This document shows positions 23,401 through 35,223 of a DNA stretch of 64,000 bases, piece after piece. Position 1 is the stretch's first letter, and each line of letters begins with the position of its first letter. The notes beneath the pieces were generated by a model. That model did not search any database, had not been told where the DNA came from, and saw only the letters and a program-made list of their open reading frames with translations. Source of the DNA: Candidatus Fredericiella danica (lineage in GTDB: Bacteria; Chloroflexota; Anaerolineae; Caldilineales; Caldilineaceae). The DNA lies in assembly GCA_016713335.1 (NCBI GenBank), contig JADJPH010000004.1:98119-162118 (forward strand), given 5' to 3'. The translations under genes were made by a program, and so were the position numbers.

Positions 23401-25932
23401 TTAAATCATCAGCGGAAGATTCAGATAATTATCTGCGATAAAGAGGCTGCCTTCCGTGGTCCCAATGGGCAGAATCTCATCAATGCGGCGCGCCAGGGCA
23501 GACACCGGCTGCGCACCTTCGAGTGTAGCCGTGAAGGCGTGGCTAATCTGTTCCACCTGATTTGCATCCTCGTGCACGAATTCCAGCCGGTAGTGACGAA
23601 TGCCCGCGTTGAGCCATAGGCTCAGATGCTTTGTTGCAGTCTGCGCTGCTGCCCCAAACACCGTATTTCTACAGCCGACATCGGCCATCACTGGATGCAT
23701 CGCGCCGTTGTTGTCGCGGAGCGCCAGTTGGTGTTTCTCACACGGATGCCCGCAGTCCTTGTAAGTGGTCCCGGTCGATAGGAAGCGGCAGAAGACGCAG
23801 TGCTCGGTGTGAAACACGGGCAAGTGCTGGAAAGCAACCGCCTCGAACTTTTCGGCGCCAAGTGCAGTCGCAAGGTCCGCAACTTGCGCCGCATTCAGGT
23901 CATGGGTCGGCGTCAGCCGTGTCAGGCCATGATGGATCAGCGCATCGGCGGCGATGAGATTGGCTGCGTTGAGACTAAAGTCGCCCACCAATGCGTGCTC
24001 GGTGAGTCCTTGCAGGGCTTGGAGCAATCCCGCGGATCGAACCAGAATATCGCAATCAAGCCGCAGCAGGAAGTTGACGATGCGTTGTTCGTTCGGCTTA
24101 AGGATGCGGGGACTTGCCACGCGGGGCGCAATGCCGGCGGCGCGTACACGTTCCACTGCCGGGCGAAGGCCATAGAGATCCAGATAGTCGAGCGTGATAC
24201 TGGCGGGACGCACGCGCAACGCCGCATCGAGCTGTGCCGGAGTGCGCACCAACAGATGGAGTGCTGGCGCTTCCGCTTGTTGTGATCTTGCCGGCGCCGG
24301 AATTGCCGCAAGTGCCTGCGCCAAAGCCTGGTCGGGCGCCTGGATTGTTCTGTCCGCCAGGCGCTCCTGTTGTTCCTGCAGGCGCTCGACGGCGAGCCGG
24401 CGCAGTTGGTTCAACCATGAGCCGGGCGCGAATGGACTACCCTCGATATCGGCTGTCAATTCGGCCAGGGCATAGGCGGTGTTGCCCAACCGACCTAAAT
24501 GCTCCGTGAGGTATTCAGGGGTCATGTCGCGCTGTTGGGCGGAATCGAGCGGCGCGGCGGATTCGACGACGACCAGGATCTCGGGAAGATCGACAAGCGA
24601 CCACATGGCCATGAGCGGCGCACCGGGCCGTGCCGTCACATGGACTTGTACGAGTTGTTTGTGCACCGGCGCCGGCGCGGAGACATAGGGGCGGGCCAGC
24701 TTATCAAGCGCCGGATCATGGCTACGCCAGACTAGATCGCCGCTGCGGATGCGGCTGAAATTGACAACACCGTTGCCAAATTGAAGTTCTAGCAGTCCGC
24801 CCGGCGCCGGCGCGACCTGGTAGACCCGACCGCCCTCCTCCGGCAATTCCGGGCTACGCCAATCTGCGGCATCAAAGACAAGCCCGTCGCCGGGTTTCAG
24901 GTGGCCCGCCGTTGCCGCCGCCGCTGGGGCAATCAGCACCCGGTCCGCCTGGACGCGCGTCACCTTGCCCATCAAGACGCCGCGATGGCGGGGTGCGCGG
25001 CCTTTGACGACGGTTTGGTGGTTGGTTCCCGTCACAAAGTATGGCCCGAGTCCGCGCGAATAGACCTGTTCCAGGCGCAATTCATCCTGCGGCGTGATGC
25101 TGAGCGCCAAGCCTGCGTATGCCTCATCCACGGCCTGGCGGTACGCGGCGGTGGTCAATGCGACGTATTCGGCGTCCTTGTAGCGCCCTTCGATCTTGAG
25201 GGCGGCGACGCCGGTGGCGACAATCTCCGGCATCTGGCGCAAGGCGTAGAGATCGCCTGGGGAGAGGAGATAACGTGCATCGCCCAGGGGGCGTAACTGG
25301 CCATCCACCAACAATTCATAAGGCAGGCGGCAGGCTTGTGCGCATTGGCCGCGGTTGGCGCTGCGGCCTCCCCACGCTTCTGACGAGAAGCATTGGCCTG
25401 AGTAGGAGACGCATAACGCGCCGTGCACGAAGATCTCCAGTTCGCAACTGGTTTGGGCACGGATGGCGCGCACCTCGGCAAGTGACAGTTCGCGTGCCAG
25501 AACAACGCGGTTCACGCCGAACTCCTGGGCCAGGGCGATGCCTTCAGCGCTGGTGATGCTCATCTGCGTGCTGCCGTGAACTTCCATTGCCGGTGCGATT
25601 TGGCGTGCAAGCCTGGCCACCGCCAGATCTTGCACGATGATCGCATCCGTTCCCGTGGCGGCAATGGCGGCGAGGCTGCGTGCTGCATCGCGTAATTCGT
25701 GGTCGAAGATGAGGGTATTAAACGTCACATAGCCCTTTACGCCCCGGCGGTGCAGGGTTTTGATCGCCTCGGGAAGTTCTTCGAGTGCGAAGCCGACCTT
25801 TGCGCGAGCGGAGAAGTGCTTCAGACCAAAATAGACGGCATCGGCGCCTGCTTCGATCGCGGCGTGGAGCTGCGGCCAATAGCCGGCTGGACTCATGATT
25901 TCAGGTTTGGTGAACTGGCTCATCGTTGGCAT
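23401..25932 (-). CDS. U32 family peptidase / RlhA-like rRNA hydroxylase family
   Basis: An 843-residue protein whose N-terminal 430 residues are a peptidase U32 domain: KPEIMSPAGYWPQLHAAIEA, GADAVYFGLKHFSARA, VHGSTQMSITSAEG and the Cys-rich VHGALCVSYSGQCFSSEAWGGRSANRG, then CAQACRLPY. Cysteines of this kind hold an iron-sulfur cluster in RlhA and related tRNA/rRNA hydroxylases. The long C-terminal part includes a DUF3656-like region and a second Cys cluster (HCVFCRFL...KDCGHPCEKH). It probably hydroxylates an RNA base and is not a true protease. Start MPTMSQ at 25932, 30 bases from the divergent ligA start. Confidence 0.85.
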   Translation of the reverse strand: MPTMSQFTKPEIMSPAGYWPQLHAAIEAGADAVYFGLKHFSARAKVGFALEELPEAIKTLHRRGVKGYVTFNTLIFDHELRDAARSLAAIAATGTDAIIVQDLAVARLARQIAPAMEVHGSTQMSITSAEGIALAQEFGVNRVVLARELSLAEVRAIRAQTSCELEIFVHGALCVSYSGQCFSSEAWGGRSANRGQCAQACRLPYELLVDGQLRPLGDARYLLSPGDLYALRQMPEIVATGVAALKIEGRYKDAEYVALTTAAYRQAVDEAYAGLALSITPQDELRLEQVYSRGLGPYFVTGTNHQTVVKGRAPRHRGVLMGKVTRVQADRVLIAPAAAATAGHLKPGDGLVFDAADWRSPELPEEGGRVYQVAPAPGGLLELQFGNGVVNFSRIRSGDLVWRSHDPALDKLARPYVSAPAPVHKQLVQVHVTARPGAPLMAMWSLVDLPEILVVVESAAPLDSAQQRDMTPEYLTEHLGRLGNTAYALAELTADIEGSPFAPGSWLNQLRRLAVERLQEQQERLADRTIQAPDQALAQALAAIPAPARSQQAEAPALHLLVRTPAQLDAALRVRPASITLDYLDLYGLRPAVERVRAAGIAPRVASPRILKPNEQRIVNFLLRLDCDILVRSAGLLQALQGLTEHALVGDFSLNAANLIAADALIHHGLTRLTPTHDLNAAQVADLATALGAEKFEAVAFQHLPVFHTEHCVFCRFLSTGTTYKDCGHPCEKHQLALRDNNGAMHPVMADVGCRNTVFGAAAQTATKHLSLWLNAGIRHYRLEFVHEDANQVEQISHAFTATLEGAQPVSALARRIDEILPIGTTEGSLFIADNYLNLPLMI

Positions 25933-25938
25933 TATAAT
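25933..25938 (+). promoter_or_regulatory. -10 box for ligA
   Basis: A perfect TATAAT 24 bases before the ligA ATG, inside the symmetrical CATTATAATG. No good -35 is seen at the expected distance. The short 30-base gap to the divergent U32 gene leaves little other room for a ligA promoter. Confidence 0.5.
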
Positions 25939-25962
25939 GGTGTTTGCGCGTATGGTATATAG

Positions 25963-28046
25963 ATGAGTCCGCTGAATATGAAATCTGAACTCGAAAACTC
26001 GCAACTTGATTCGGCAGCCCGCATTGCGCACCTACGTGACGCTGTGCGCTATCATCAATATCGTTACTATGTGCTCGACGACCCGGCCATCAGCGACAAG
26101 GAATTTGATGCCCTGTTTGAGGAGCTACAGACGCTCGAAGCGGCTCACCCCGCGCTGCGTACGGCCGATAGCCCAACCGTGCGCGTGGGCGGCATCGTTT
26201 CCGACAAGTTTGAAAAAGTGCGCCACCCATCGTCAATGCTCAGCCTTGCCAACGCATTTGGCGCTGAGGATCTGTATGCATGGCGCGAACGCGTGAAACG
26301 CTTTCTACCGCCCCTGCTCCAGGGCGATCTGGCGTATGTCGTCGAACCAAAATTTGACGGGCTGACAGTCGTCCTGCACTACGAGCAAGGACGTTTCGTG
26401 CTGGGCGCCACCCGCGGCGATGGTGAAGTCGGCGAAAATATCACGCCAAATTTGCGCACCGTGCGCGTGCTGCCGTTGGTGATCCCCGTTGATGCTGCGG
26501 CCGGTCCTGCGCCGGCGCAGCTTGTCGTCCGTGGCGAAGCGTATGTGGAGAAGGTGGATTTTGAGCGCTTCAACGAACGGCAGCTTGAGCAGGGCGAACG
26601 CACCTATGCCAACCCGCGCAATTTTGCGGCAGGCAGCCTCCGCCAGCTTGACTCCGGTATCTCTGCCGGTCGTCCGCTGCGTTTATGGGTCTATCAACTG
26701 TTAAGCGTGGACGGTGGCACCGAAACGCCGGAAACCCATGCCGGTGGGCTGGCCTATCTGCACCGGCTCGGTTTACCGGTATGTCCGGATCTGCGAAGGT
26801 TTGCAGACTCGGAATTTGATGACCTCGCCGCCTATGTGGAGGAGTTTGGGCGGCGCCGCCATGATCTGCCCTATGAAGTGGATGGTGTGGTCATCAAGGT
26901 TGACTCGTTGGCGCAGCAGGAGCTGTTGGGGTTTACCGGCAAGGATCCGCGGTGGGCGCTTGCGTACAAGTTTCCGAGCGAAGAAGCGGTGACGAAACTG
27001 CTCGACATTGTTATCAATGTGGGGCGCACTGGCGCGGTGACGCCGAATGCGGTGCTGGAGCCCGTGGCGGTGGGCGGCGTCATTGTCAAGAGCGCGACCC
27101 TGCACAACGAAGACTATGTGCGCGAGCTTGACATTCGTATTGGCGATCAGGTCGTCATCAAGCGGGCGGGAGAAGTCATTCCGAAAGTGCTGCGTCCCCT
27201 CGTCGAACTTCGGGACGGTACGGAGCAGGTGTGGGCGATGCCGGCGGTCTGCCCTGTCTGTGGCGCGCCGCTTGTACGCCCACCAGGCGAAGCGGCCACC
27301 TACTGCATCAACAGCGCCTGCCCTGAGCAATTGGTGCGAGCGGTCGAATACTTTGTTTCGCGTGGGGCGATGGACATTGAAGGTTTCGGCATCAAGCAGG
27401 CTGAGGCGTTTGTGCAATGTGGGTATATCCATGATCTTGCCGATGTCTACCATCTGCCTTGGGATGAGATCCTGGGCCAGGAAGGGTACGGCGCAAAACG
27501 GGTGGAGAACTTGCGCGCCGGCGTTGAAGCCAGCAAGCGACGCCCGGTTCACCGGTTGTTGACGGCTTTGGGGATCCGCTATGTCGGTTCTGTGGTGGCG
27601 GAGACCCTGGCACAGCATTACGCCAGCCTCTTTGACCTGATGGACGCGACGCCGGAGCAATTGAGCGAGATTAGAGGCATTGGTCCGAAAATCGCCGAAA
27701 ATGTCGCCGAATGGTTCTCAATCGAGCAAAACCGAAATCTGATTCAAAAGTTTGCCGATGCCGGTGTCCAGGTGGCAGAGGTGCGCAGTGAGCGCCTCCC
27801 CAACGACCGCTGAGCGGTCTCACCTTTGTCGTGACCGGTACATTGCCGACTTTTAGTCGCGAGGAGGCCCAAGAATTCATTAAGGCCCACGGTGGCAAGG
27901 TTGCCGGCAGTGTCAGTAGCAAGACGAGTTATCTGGTGGCAGGGGAGGCTGCGGGCAGCAAGTTGGCAAAGGCTAGAGACTTGAACATACCGATCATCAC
28001 AGAAGATGAGCTACGGGTGATGGGGACAGGGGCGGGGGGCGAATGA
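25963..28046 (+). CDS. ligA: NAD-dependent DNA ligase LigA (one frame break)
   Basis: LigA seals nicks in DNA using NAD+ and is essential in bacteria. Domains in order: Ia (residues 15-75, YHQYRYYVLDDPAISDKEFD), adenylation domain with the nucleophile motif VEPKFDGLTV, NPRNFAAGSLRQLD and PYEVDGVVIKVD, then the OB fold (GRTGAVTPNAVLEPV). A four-Cys zinc finger follows (CPVCGAPL...CINSACPEQ), then HhH repeats (FGIKQAEAF; EIRGIGPKIAENV). The C-terminal BRCT domain (VVTGTLPTFSREEAQEFIKAHGG) is in another frame after a break near 27795-27810. An essential gene broken this way supports sequencing error. The stop overlaps the next ATG. Confidence 0.93.
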
Positions 28047-29556
28047 CCGCCACCAAAGGTTCGCACATCGTTGAAGGGCGCGCACAACCGCTCGCCGCTT
28101 TTGGGCGTTTCACAGTGGCGACCGGGTGGTTTGTCCCCGTAGCCTTTCTGCTCTTCTTGCTTTGGCGCGCACCTCATTTGGATTCTGCCGATTGGGACTA
28201 TGACGAAGGCATCAATCTGATGAAGTCGTTGTTGGTCAATCGTGGTCTGCCACTCTACACGGTCGTCTGGAACGACCAACCGCCCATCTTGACGATGTTG
28301 CTTTCAGCCGTCTTTGCAGTTACGGAGCAGAGCGTGATGTGGGGCGCACCGTCATCATGGTGCTCTCGTCGGTCTTGCTCTGGTGTTTTTACCTGGTGGC
28401 GCACCGGTCGGTATCTGCTTTTGCCGCAACTGCGGGCGTGATCTTGCTCATCGCCAGCGAGTTCTACATCCGGCTGAGTGGAGCCGTGATGGTGGGGTTT
28501 CCTGCTGTCGCGCTCGCCATGGTCTCGGTGGCGCTGCTGCTGGCGGCGAAACAACGTTGGTGGATGCTGGCGTTATCCGGCCTCGTGATGGCACTTGCCC
28601 TCAGACCAAGCTGATGGCCGGGTTGGTGATTCCGGCTTTGCTGGTGCAACTGGTCTGGGGGCGAAGGCACCGGCTCTGGAGCACTGAACGGGGGGCGCCG
28701 CTTCCGCAATCTTGTCATTTGGGGCGCCGCCGTGGCCGTGCCCTATCTTGTGATCGGCATTTACTATCAGGCGTTGCGTCCGGACCTGCTAATCAGCCCG
28801 CACCTGCGCATGCGTACGCGCGATACGTTTATTGAGGAGGGCGCCGCGTTTTTTGGTAATTTTCTGCGGTTGCATGCGATCTATCTGGTCGTGGCGACGG
28901 TGGGCGTGGTCTGGGCGCTGGTGCGACGGCAGCGGGGGGTTTTGCCGCCATTGGTTTGGTTCCTCACCACCTTTACCATCTTGTTGTACTACCGCCCCAT
29001 TTGGTATCACCATGTGGTGCTTTTGAACGTACCGCTGGCGTGGTTGACGGCTTTCGGCGTCGAAGCCTGGCTCGACGGCTGGCGCAAGTGCGCCTTTGGC
29101 AGATTCCTGGGCGCCGCTGGGTTGCGTATGCCGGGGCTGGCGGCCGCCGGTGCGATGGTGGCCGTCTTGTGGGCGTGGCCCAGGCCGTTCAACGAGCGCC
29201 TCGACGAGCAGATGGCAATTTACCGTCCGCTCTTTGTGTGGGACATTCAGCAACGGCTCATTGATGAGGCGGCGGTGCAAGGTGGGTGGATCTTTACCGA
29301 TCGCCCCTACTATGCGTTTCGTGCCAATACCCCGGTGATTCCGACGGTTGCCGTGCTGAGCCGCAAGCGGATGGAAGCCGGCATCATTACGGATGAGATT
29401 ATGTTGGCAGGTCTCCAGGAATATGAGCCAACCTACGTGTTGACCGAGCGTTTCACCGGTGGGTATGGCGCCATGATCATGGACGAAATCACCGCCCACT
29501 ACGACCTCATGGCGCAAAATAATCCGGCTGTACTCTACAAGCGCCGGACTGAGTGA
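28043..29556 (+). CDS. Polytopic GT-C (ArnT/PMT-like) glycosyltransferase family protein (several frame breaks)
   Basis: Three reading-frame pieces form one polytopic membrane protein. The first has a membrane helix (WFVPVAFLLFLLW) and the acidic loop SADWDYDEGINLMKSLL, typical of the first extracellular loop of GT-C transferases that use lipid-phosphate sugars. The second and third add helices (VIMVLSSVLLWCFYLVAH; GVILLIASEFYIRLSG; YLVVATVGVVWALV; TFTILLYYRPIWYHHVVL) and a soluble C-terminal domain ending in the ITAHYDLM region. Breaks lie near 28340, 28610 and 28700. It probably transfers a sugar to a cell-surface target outside the membrane; substrate unknown. It overlaps ligA by four bases. 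Confidence 0.75.
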
Positions 29557-29707
29557 TGGGCATGTCTGCGCGTTTGTGAACTGCGGCGCAAATTTGGCTT
29601 TCATTCCGTGCAGTGGTACGCTACAGGATTGTACTGAGTCGTTGTCCGTTGACCCGTCTGCCCGGAACGGTTGTGGTGGCTGACTTATAACTGGATCGAC
29701 GTGAGCT

Positions 29708-31880
29708 ATGAGATTTGCCAGCCCCGAATCGGCGGCGCAGACCACGATGCCTGCAAGTCGGAGTGAAGCCCTCGCCTTCCGGATTTTTCGCAACGTTGTG
29801 GTCCCCCTGATTCTGTTCTTGGTCATCTGGACCCCGCGCGTCGTTGATTTGAACGTCTTTACGACGGCTGATGAGAGCCGGTGGCTGCAGCGGTCGGTGA
29901 ATTTTGCCATCGCGCTGACCGAGCGTGACTGGGGTGCAACCTTCCAACGCGAGCATCCCGGCGTCACCACGACCTGGTTGGGCGCGGCCGGCGTCTTTCA
30001 AGCCATTCCCGATCTGCAGCAGCGAATTGCTGCTGATCCTGAGCGTTACAAACAGCCCTTTGAGACCTGGATTGAGCCTGAAACCGGTCTGGCTGCCATC
30101 GATCTGCTTGCTACCGCGCGCTTGTGGGTTACATTGTTTGTGGCGATCGCACTCACCGCTACCTACTTCCCTCTGCGCAGGCTCCTTGGTAGCGGTGCGG
30201 CGGTGGTGGCACTGCTCTTTATCGCCCTCTCGCCGATGAACATCGCCTTTTCGCGCCAGGTCCAGCCGGACGGCTTTGTTTCGAGCATGTACTTTGCTTC
30301 CGCCGCGTTCTTTCTGGCCTGGCTCTATGGGGGTTTACGCTGGCGCGACCTGATCGTTGCCGGTGTCTTGATGGGGCTTGCATGGCTGACGAAGACCCCT
30401 GCTGCGCTGCTGGCGTTGGCTGGGGGCGGGCTGGTGTTGCTTGAACTCTGGCGGTCCTGGCGCACGCAGCGAAACTCGTCACCGGCGCAGCCACAGCGGT
30501 TTTGGTCACTGGCGCGTCCGCTGCTGGTGGGTTACGTCCTGTGGGGGATTGTTGCCGCGGCGACATTCTTTGTGCTCTGGCCCGCCATGTGGGTCAATCC
30601 GCTGGATGTGTTTGCGCGCATGTTCCTAGAAATGTCTGTCTATGCGGAGGGCCACAGTAACCCGAATTTTTTCATGGGCGCGATCGTGCAAGATCCGGGT
30701 TTGTTGTTCTACCCAGTTGCATATCTCTGGCGTACGACCCCTGCGCAATGGTTGGGGTTGCTGCTGGCCGCGATTGCGGCTAGCAAACAGTATGGACCAT
30801 TTTCCAACCCACGCACACGGCAGGCTGCGTTTGGTTTTCTGTTCTTTGCCCTGGTCTTCGGTATTGTGATGGCATTTGTCGGCAAGAAGTTCGACCGCTA
30901 TCTGCTACCGGCGTTTTTGCCGCTGGATGTCCTGGTCGCCCTCGGTTGGCTTGCCGGTTGCACCTGGCTTGTCAACGTCTTGTTTGTACATTTCAACTTA
31001 CCCAAGACGCGCAGCCTGGCAACCAAGGGTGCAGTTGTGCTTGCGGCGGTGGTTGTTGGCGGAATTTTTGCCCTGCACGGCGTTTTCGCAGTTGCAACTG
31101 CACCCTACTACTTGACCTATTTCAATCCTCTCCTCGGGGGCACGCCGGCGGCCACCAAATCGATGTTTAGTGGGGTGGGGAGAAGGCCTGGACCTGGTGG
31201 GGGATTGGCTTGCCGAGCAACCGGATCCGACGAATGTTGATGTGCTCTCGTGGTATTCCGCAGGTCCGCTCTCCTATCACTTTCCCGGTCGCGTCGTTGG
31301 CTTTAGTTACGGTTCGCGTATGCCCTGGCTGGATGTCGACTATGTGGTGCTTTACATCAATCAAGTGCAGCGCGATATCCCGACGGCCGCGGCCGTAGAC
31401 TATTTTTTGGAGCAGACTCCGGTGTACACGGCTACGCTCGAAGGCGTGCCGATGGCCATGGTTTACAACCTCAACCAGATTGTCGCCGACCTGAGCGAGA
31501 CAGCGCCACCCCCACAGCCCATTCAAGTCACAGCGCAATGGCCCGAGGTGTCGTTGGTGGCGATGCGCACGCATACAAATCCTTCAATTGGCACGGCGTT
31601 GCCGGTTGAAATGGAATGGTCGGGAACACCGGCCCGCGCAGCGAAGGTGTCGCTGCGTCTGATCGGCACCGATGGGACGCTGGTGGCCCAACAGGATGTG
31701 TCGTTGCAGCCCGAGATGAAGGTGAGTTTGTTTGTCCCGCCGGATGCCGTGCCCGGCGACTACGCACTCTACATGATGGTGTATGATAGTGACACGTTGG
31801 ATCCGGTGCGTACGCTGGATGGGCAGGACCTGATCATTACCACTCCGGTTCAAGTGAGTGCACCGAAAGCCACCAATTGA
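29708..31880 (+). CDS. Second polytopic GT-C-like membrane glycosyltransferase (one frame break)
   Basis: About 724 residues. The N-terminal 500 residues hold roughly ten to twelve membrane helices and the loop VFTTADESRWLQRS, with an acidic DE pair, then REHPGVTTTWLGA. This is the PMT/ArnT GT-C layout. After a break near 31170 (GTGGGGTGGGG) the frame continues into a soluble C-terminal domain (LSWYSAGPLSYHFPGRVVG; VDYVVLYINQVQR) that ends in a beta-sandwich-like part (SVGT-type strands: MEWSGTPARAAKVSLRLIG; VPGDYALYMMVYDSDT). It resembles the preceding gene in plan but not in close sequence. Gap 29557-29707 holds no gene I can support. Confidence 0.75.
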
Positions 31881-31935
31881 TCAACAAGCCAAAACGCTGT
31901 CAGTTTTCTACGCGTCCATGAGACAAGGTGTGACT

Positions 31936-33231
31936 ATGTTGTTGAATCCCGCACCCCTGGCCGCCACGGTGGCCGAACTGCAAGACGATGCACTTGACCT
32001 GCATCTGTACATTGATCAACTCTGCGATCGGATCGACGCAAACGACGGTGACGTGCAGGCGTTCTTGCCGGAGCCGGAGCGGCGTGCTCGTCTGCACCGC
32101 GAAGCCTCGGCTCTGCTTGCCCAGTACCCGCGCAAACGGCCTGACCTTTTTGGCGTCCTGGTGGGTGTGAAGGATGTGTTTCATGTCGACGGGTTTGTGA
32201 CGCGCGCCGGCGCCGAGGCGCCACCCGACCAATTTGCGGGCACAGAAGCGGCCGTTGTGAAGCAGTTGCGTACGGCGGGTGCGCTGATTGCCGGGAAGAC
32301 AGTGACGACCGAGTTTGCCTATTTCGAACCTGGTCCGACCCGCAATCCGTGGAATCTGGCGCATACGCCCGGTGGTTCAAGCAGTGGCTCTGCGGCGGCC
32401 GTCGCCGCCGGGATGTGCCCCCTGGCGCTGGGGACGCAGACGATCGGTTCGGTGATCCGGCCGGCGGCCTTCTGCGGCGTTGTGGGTTTCAAGCCCTCTG
32501 CGGGGCGCATCCCAACGGAGGGTCTGGTCTATTTTTCACGCACGATGGATCAGGTGGGGTTTTTCACGCAGGATGTTGCGGGCATGCAGCGAGCGGCTGC
32601 CGCGTTATGCCGTGATTGGGGCGAGGTCGAGCTGACTGATGACGCAATTCCGATTTTGGGTATTCCTGATGGCCCGTATCTGCGCCAGGCCTCGCCCGAA
32701 GCACGGGCGGTGTTTGCACGTCAGGTAGACCTGCTGCGCGAACTTGGTTACACCGTATGGAACGTTCCTACCCTACTGGATATCGAGGAACTCAATCAGA
32801 TCCACCGCCGGCTCGTTTTTGCGGAATTCGCACGCGAACACAAGGCGATGTACGCCAAGTTCAAGCGGTTGTATCGGCCGCGTACGGCTGAGATCATCGA
32901 AATCGGGAAAAAAGTGAGCGATGGCGAGCTTGACGAACTCCGCGCCGGCTGGTTCGAAGTGCGTGATGCGTTGGAAAAGCAGATGGAGCAGGCCGGAATC
33001 GACTTCTGGGTCTGTCCAGCGGCGATTGGGCCGGCGCCCGAGGGAATCGCGTCGACAGGGGATCCGAACATGAGCCTTCCATGGACGTATGCAGGACTGC
33101 CGGCGGTCACCATCCCCGTGGGGCGGGCTGCCAATGGCTTGCCATTGGGGTTGCAGTTGATCGGGCAAACGGATGAGGACGAAGTGCTGCTGGCCTGCGC
33201 CGGATTGATGGGGGACGAACTGCAGCAATAG
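31936..33231 (+). CDS. Amidase signature family enzyme
   Basis: A 431-residue amidase (GatA-like superfamily). It has the Lys of the catalytic triad in GVLVGVKDVFHVDG, the Gly/Ser signature GGSSSGSAAAVAAGMCPLALG, and TIGSVIRPAAFCGVVGFKPS with the nucleophilic Ser. GatA usually has GTDTGGSIR here, so this is a general amidase and not a tRNA amidotransferase subunit. The start at 31936 has AAGGTG at good spacing; ATG 31918 is also in frame. It begins 55 bases after the glycosyltransferase stop. Substrate unknown. Confidence 0.88.
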   Translation: MLLNPAPLAATVAELQDDALDLHLYIDQLCDRIDANDGDVQAFLPEPERRARLHREASALLAQYPRKRPDLFGVLVGVKDVFHVDGFVTRAGAEAPPDQFAGTEAAVVKQLRTAGALIAGKTVTTEFAYFEPGPTRNPWNLAHTPGGSSSGSAAAVAAGMCPLALGTQTIGSVIRPAAFCGVVGFKPSAGRIPTEGLVYFSRTMDQVGFFTQDVAGMQRAAAALCRDWGEVELTDDAIPILGIPDGPYLRQASPEARAVFARQVDLLRELGYTVWNVPTLLDIEELNQIHRRLVFAEFAREHKAMYAKFKRLYRPRTAEIIEIGKKVSDGELDELRAGWFEVRDALEKQMEQAGIDFWVCPAAIGPAPEGIASTGDPNMSLPWTYAGLPAVTIPVGRAANGLPLGLQLIGQTDEDEVLLACAGLMGDELQQ

Positions 33232-33250
33232 GGAAGTCCGCCAAAGCAAA

Positions 33251-33274
33251 CGAGGGGGTGGCGTTACCCCCTCG
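33251..33274. terminator. Bidirectional hairpin between convergent genes
   Basis: CGAGGGGGT (33251-33259) pairs perfectly with ACCCCCTCG (33266-33274) over a six-base loop. It lies between the convergent amidase and SH3-protein genes. There is no clean T tract, but its position supports a terminator role. Confidence 0.6.
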
Positions 33275-33308
33275 TCCGAAAAGCCGTCTGTTTTGGGGCG
33301 GGGGACGC

Positions 33309-35122
33309 CTATTGGCCTGCGGCTGCGAGTGCCGTTTCAGCGGCTGCCAAGCTCGTATTGCCGCCTTCAATCGCCGTATCGGCCACGCTCAGTTGCGCCA
33401 CTGCGGCGGTTTGCGCCGCCTGGTCCAGCGCAATCGCTGCCTCGGTGTATTTTGCCGCCGCCGCCGCTAAGCCTTCCTGTACGGCTTCAAAGCCGGCAGG
33501 CGCTTGCAGTTCACCGACCGCAGCACCAGTCTGGCGGACGAGTGCCGTCGCATCATTTGCGCTCTTGATCCAATTCGCATTGGCAAGCTGGGCGCTGTCA
33601 GTGCTCGCCTGCGCAATCAAGCCGTCCAACGTCGTGACAATGCGATCATAGTCGTCAATGGTCCGATTCGCCGCCGCCACGTAGACCGTGGTGGCGTTGG
33701 AGGCAGCCGCACCCGCCGGCAATGGGGTGGGCGTTGGGAAGAGGCTGCCACTCGATGGCGCCGGTTGTGGCGTTGCGGTGGGAACTGGCGCCTCAACCGG
33801 CGTACCGTCTGCGTTAACAACCGGTACATCGGACGCAGCAGGTGGGTTCGCAACTAGATTGGCGAAGATCCAGCCTGTGTTGTCAAGGCGGTACCAGGTG
33901 GCGTCGGCATTGCGGCCCACAATTGTCAGTGGTTGCCCGGTAATGGTGCCACCGATCGTGGTGAACTCAGTGCCAGGGCCGGCGCGCAGATTGGCGTCCA
34001 CAGTGGCGGTTGGGCTGGTGACGGTCGTGGCGGCCGGTGTGGGCGTCGTTGCCTCGGTAGGTTGCGCTGCAGGGGTCGTTGCGGCAGGGGCAGGGTCGCC
34101 CGCCCTTGCACCAGGTCGATGATCTCTTGGGTGGCCACGGGCAGGGCAGTGGGCGCCGGATCCACCAGGAAGTTAGCAATCCAGGCCCCGTTATCCAGCA
34201 GATACCAACCACCATCCTCGCTGGTCGCAACCAGATTCACGACCTGCCCGGGGCCTACCTCGCCCACGCGATCAAGGTGGTGGCCGGTCCAGAACGCAGG
34301 TTGGCGGTTGTCGTCGCAGTTGAGGTAATAATCGGCAGGCCGATGACCGGCGTCGGGGCTGCGGCGGTCGGTGTGACCGTGGCCGTGACCTCCGGTTCGG
34401 GCGTGACCGTCGCGGTGACAATGACTGTAGGTTCAGGTGTCGCCGTTTCGGTGACAACTTCGGTCGGTTCCGTCGTGGGCGTCTCGATCTCGGCCGCGGG
34501 CAGCAACTCGATCACTACCTCATTGCCCGGGAGCACCCCGACCGTAACCGAGACCGGCATGGTGGTAGTCGTCAGATCGGGCAATTGGAGCATCACTGTC
34601 GCGGGCACCGTTGAAGTCAATGTATCCGTCACGACCATATCCAAAATCAGTTCGAGGGTGACCGGCACCTGCGCCATCGGTGGCGTGACCAGCACATCAG
34701 AAAGCAACTCGGTTGCGGAAAGTCCGACAGTTGTCGCAATTTCCGAGGTCGCGGCGCCGGTGGTCTCAACGGTCGGTGTGATCGCGGCAAGCTCGTCGAT
34801 CGTTGTTTCCAAAGCTGCAGCAACTTCCGCCGTGCCGGTAAGTGCTTCGCCTGCACCTGGTTCAGTCGTGTCTGTGAGGTTATCGACTGCGTCGAGTGCG
34901 GTGGTGATTGGCTGGGCAGCGCCGAGCACCGAGGCGGGCAGACTCAAGGTCACTCGGGATCAACTGGCGGATCGTGATTCGCAGCGGTTGGGGCAGCGGC
35001 GCGGGCGTATCGGCGGCAGTCTCCTGTTGCTGTGGTGCAGCTTGCACGGCGCTCAGTTGCAGAAAGAGCGCAGTTGTCAGGATCAGGGCCGCCGCCATTA
35101 GGGTGAGGCTTTTGCGAAGCAT
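33309..35122 (-). CDS. Secreted protein with bacterial SH3 repeats (several frame breaks)
   Basis: The start at 35122 has a very strong GGGAGGAGAG site and opens a signal peptide (LRKSLTLMAAALILTTALFLQ, cleavage likely after AVQA). A Thr/Glu/Pro/Val-rich segment follows. Then two SH3_3-type domains appear: ANLRSGPATTLIA with VGPGQVVNLVATSEDGGWYLL and GAWIANFLV, and later ANLRAGPGTEFTTIGG with VGRNADATWYRLD and GWIFANLVA. The C-terminal 120 residues are an Ala-rich helical domain. Frames change near 34955, 34260 and 34095. Such SH3 domains bind cell-wall peptides or polysaccharide. About 600 residues when joined. Confidence 0.78.
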
Positions 35123-35223
35123 GGGTCTCTCCTCCCACCGGTGGTGTGAACAGATGATATCGGCTATAGAGTATACGGGAATAGGCAATTTGGCAAGTTG
35201 ATTCCATATAAGCTGGCGTCGAG

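Noticed and set aside
25931..25936. Minus-strand TATAAT as a promoter for the U32 gene
   Set aside because: The box is the mirror of the ligA -10 in a palindrome and overlaps the proposed U32 start codon, so it cannot give a normal transcript.
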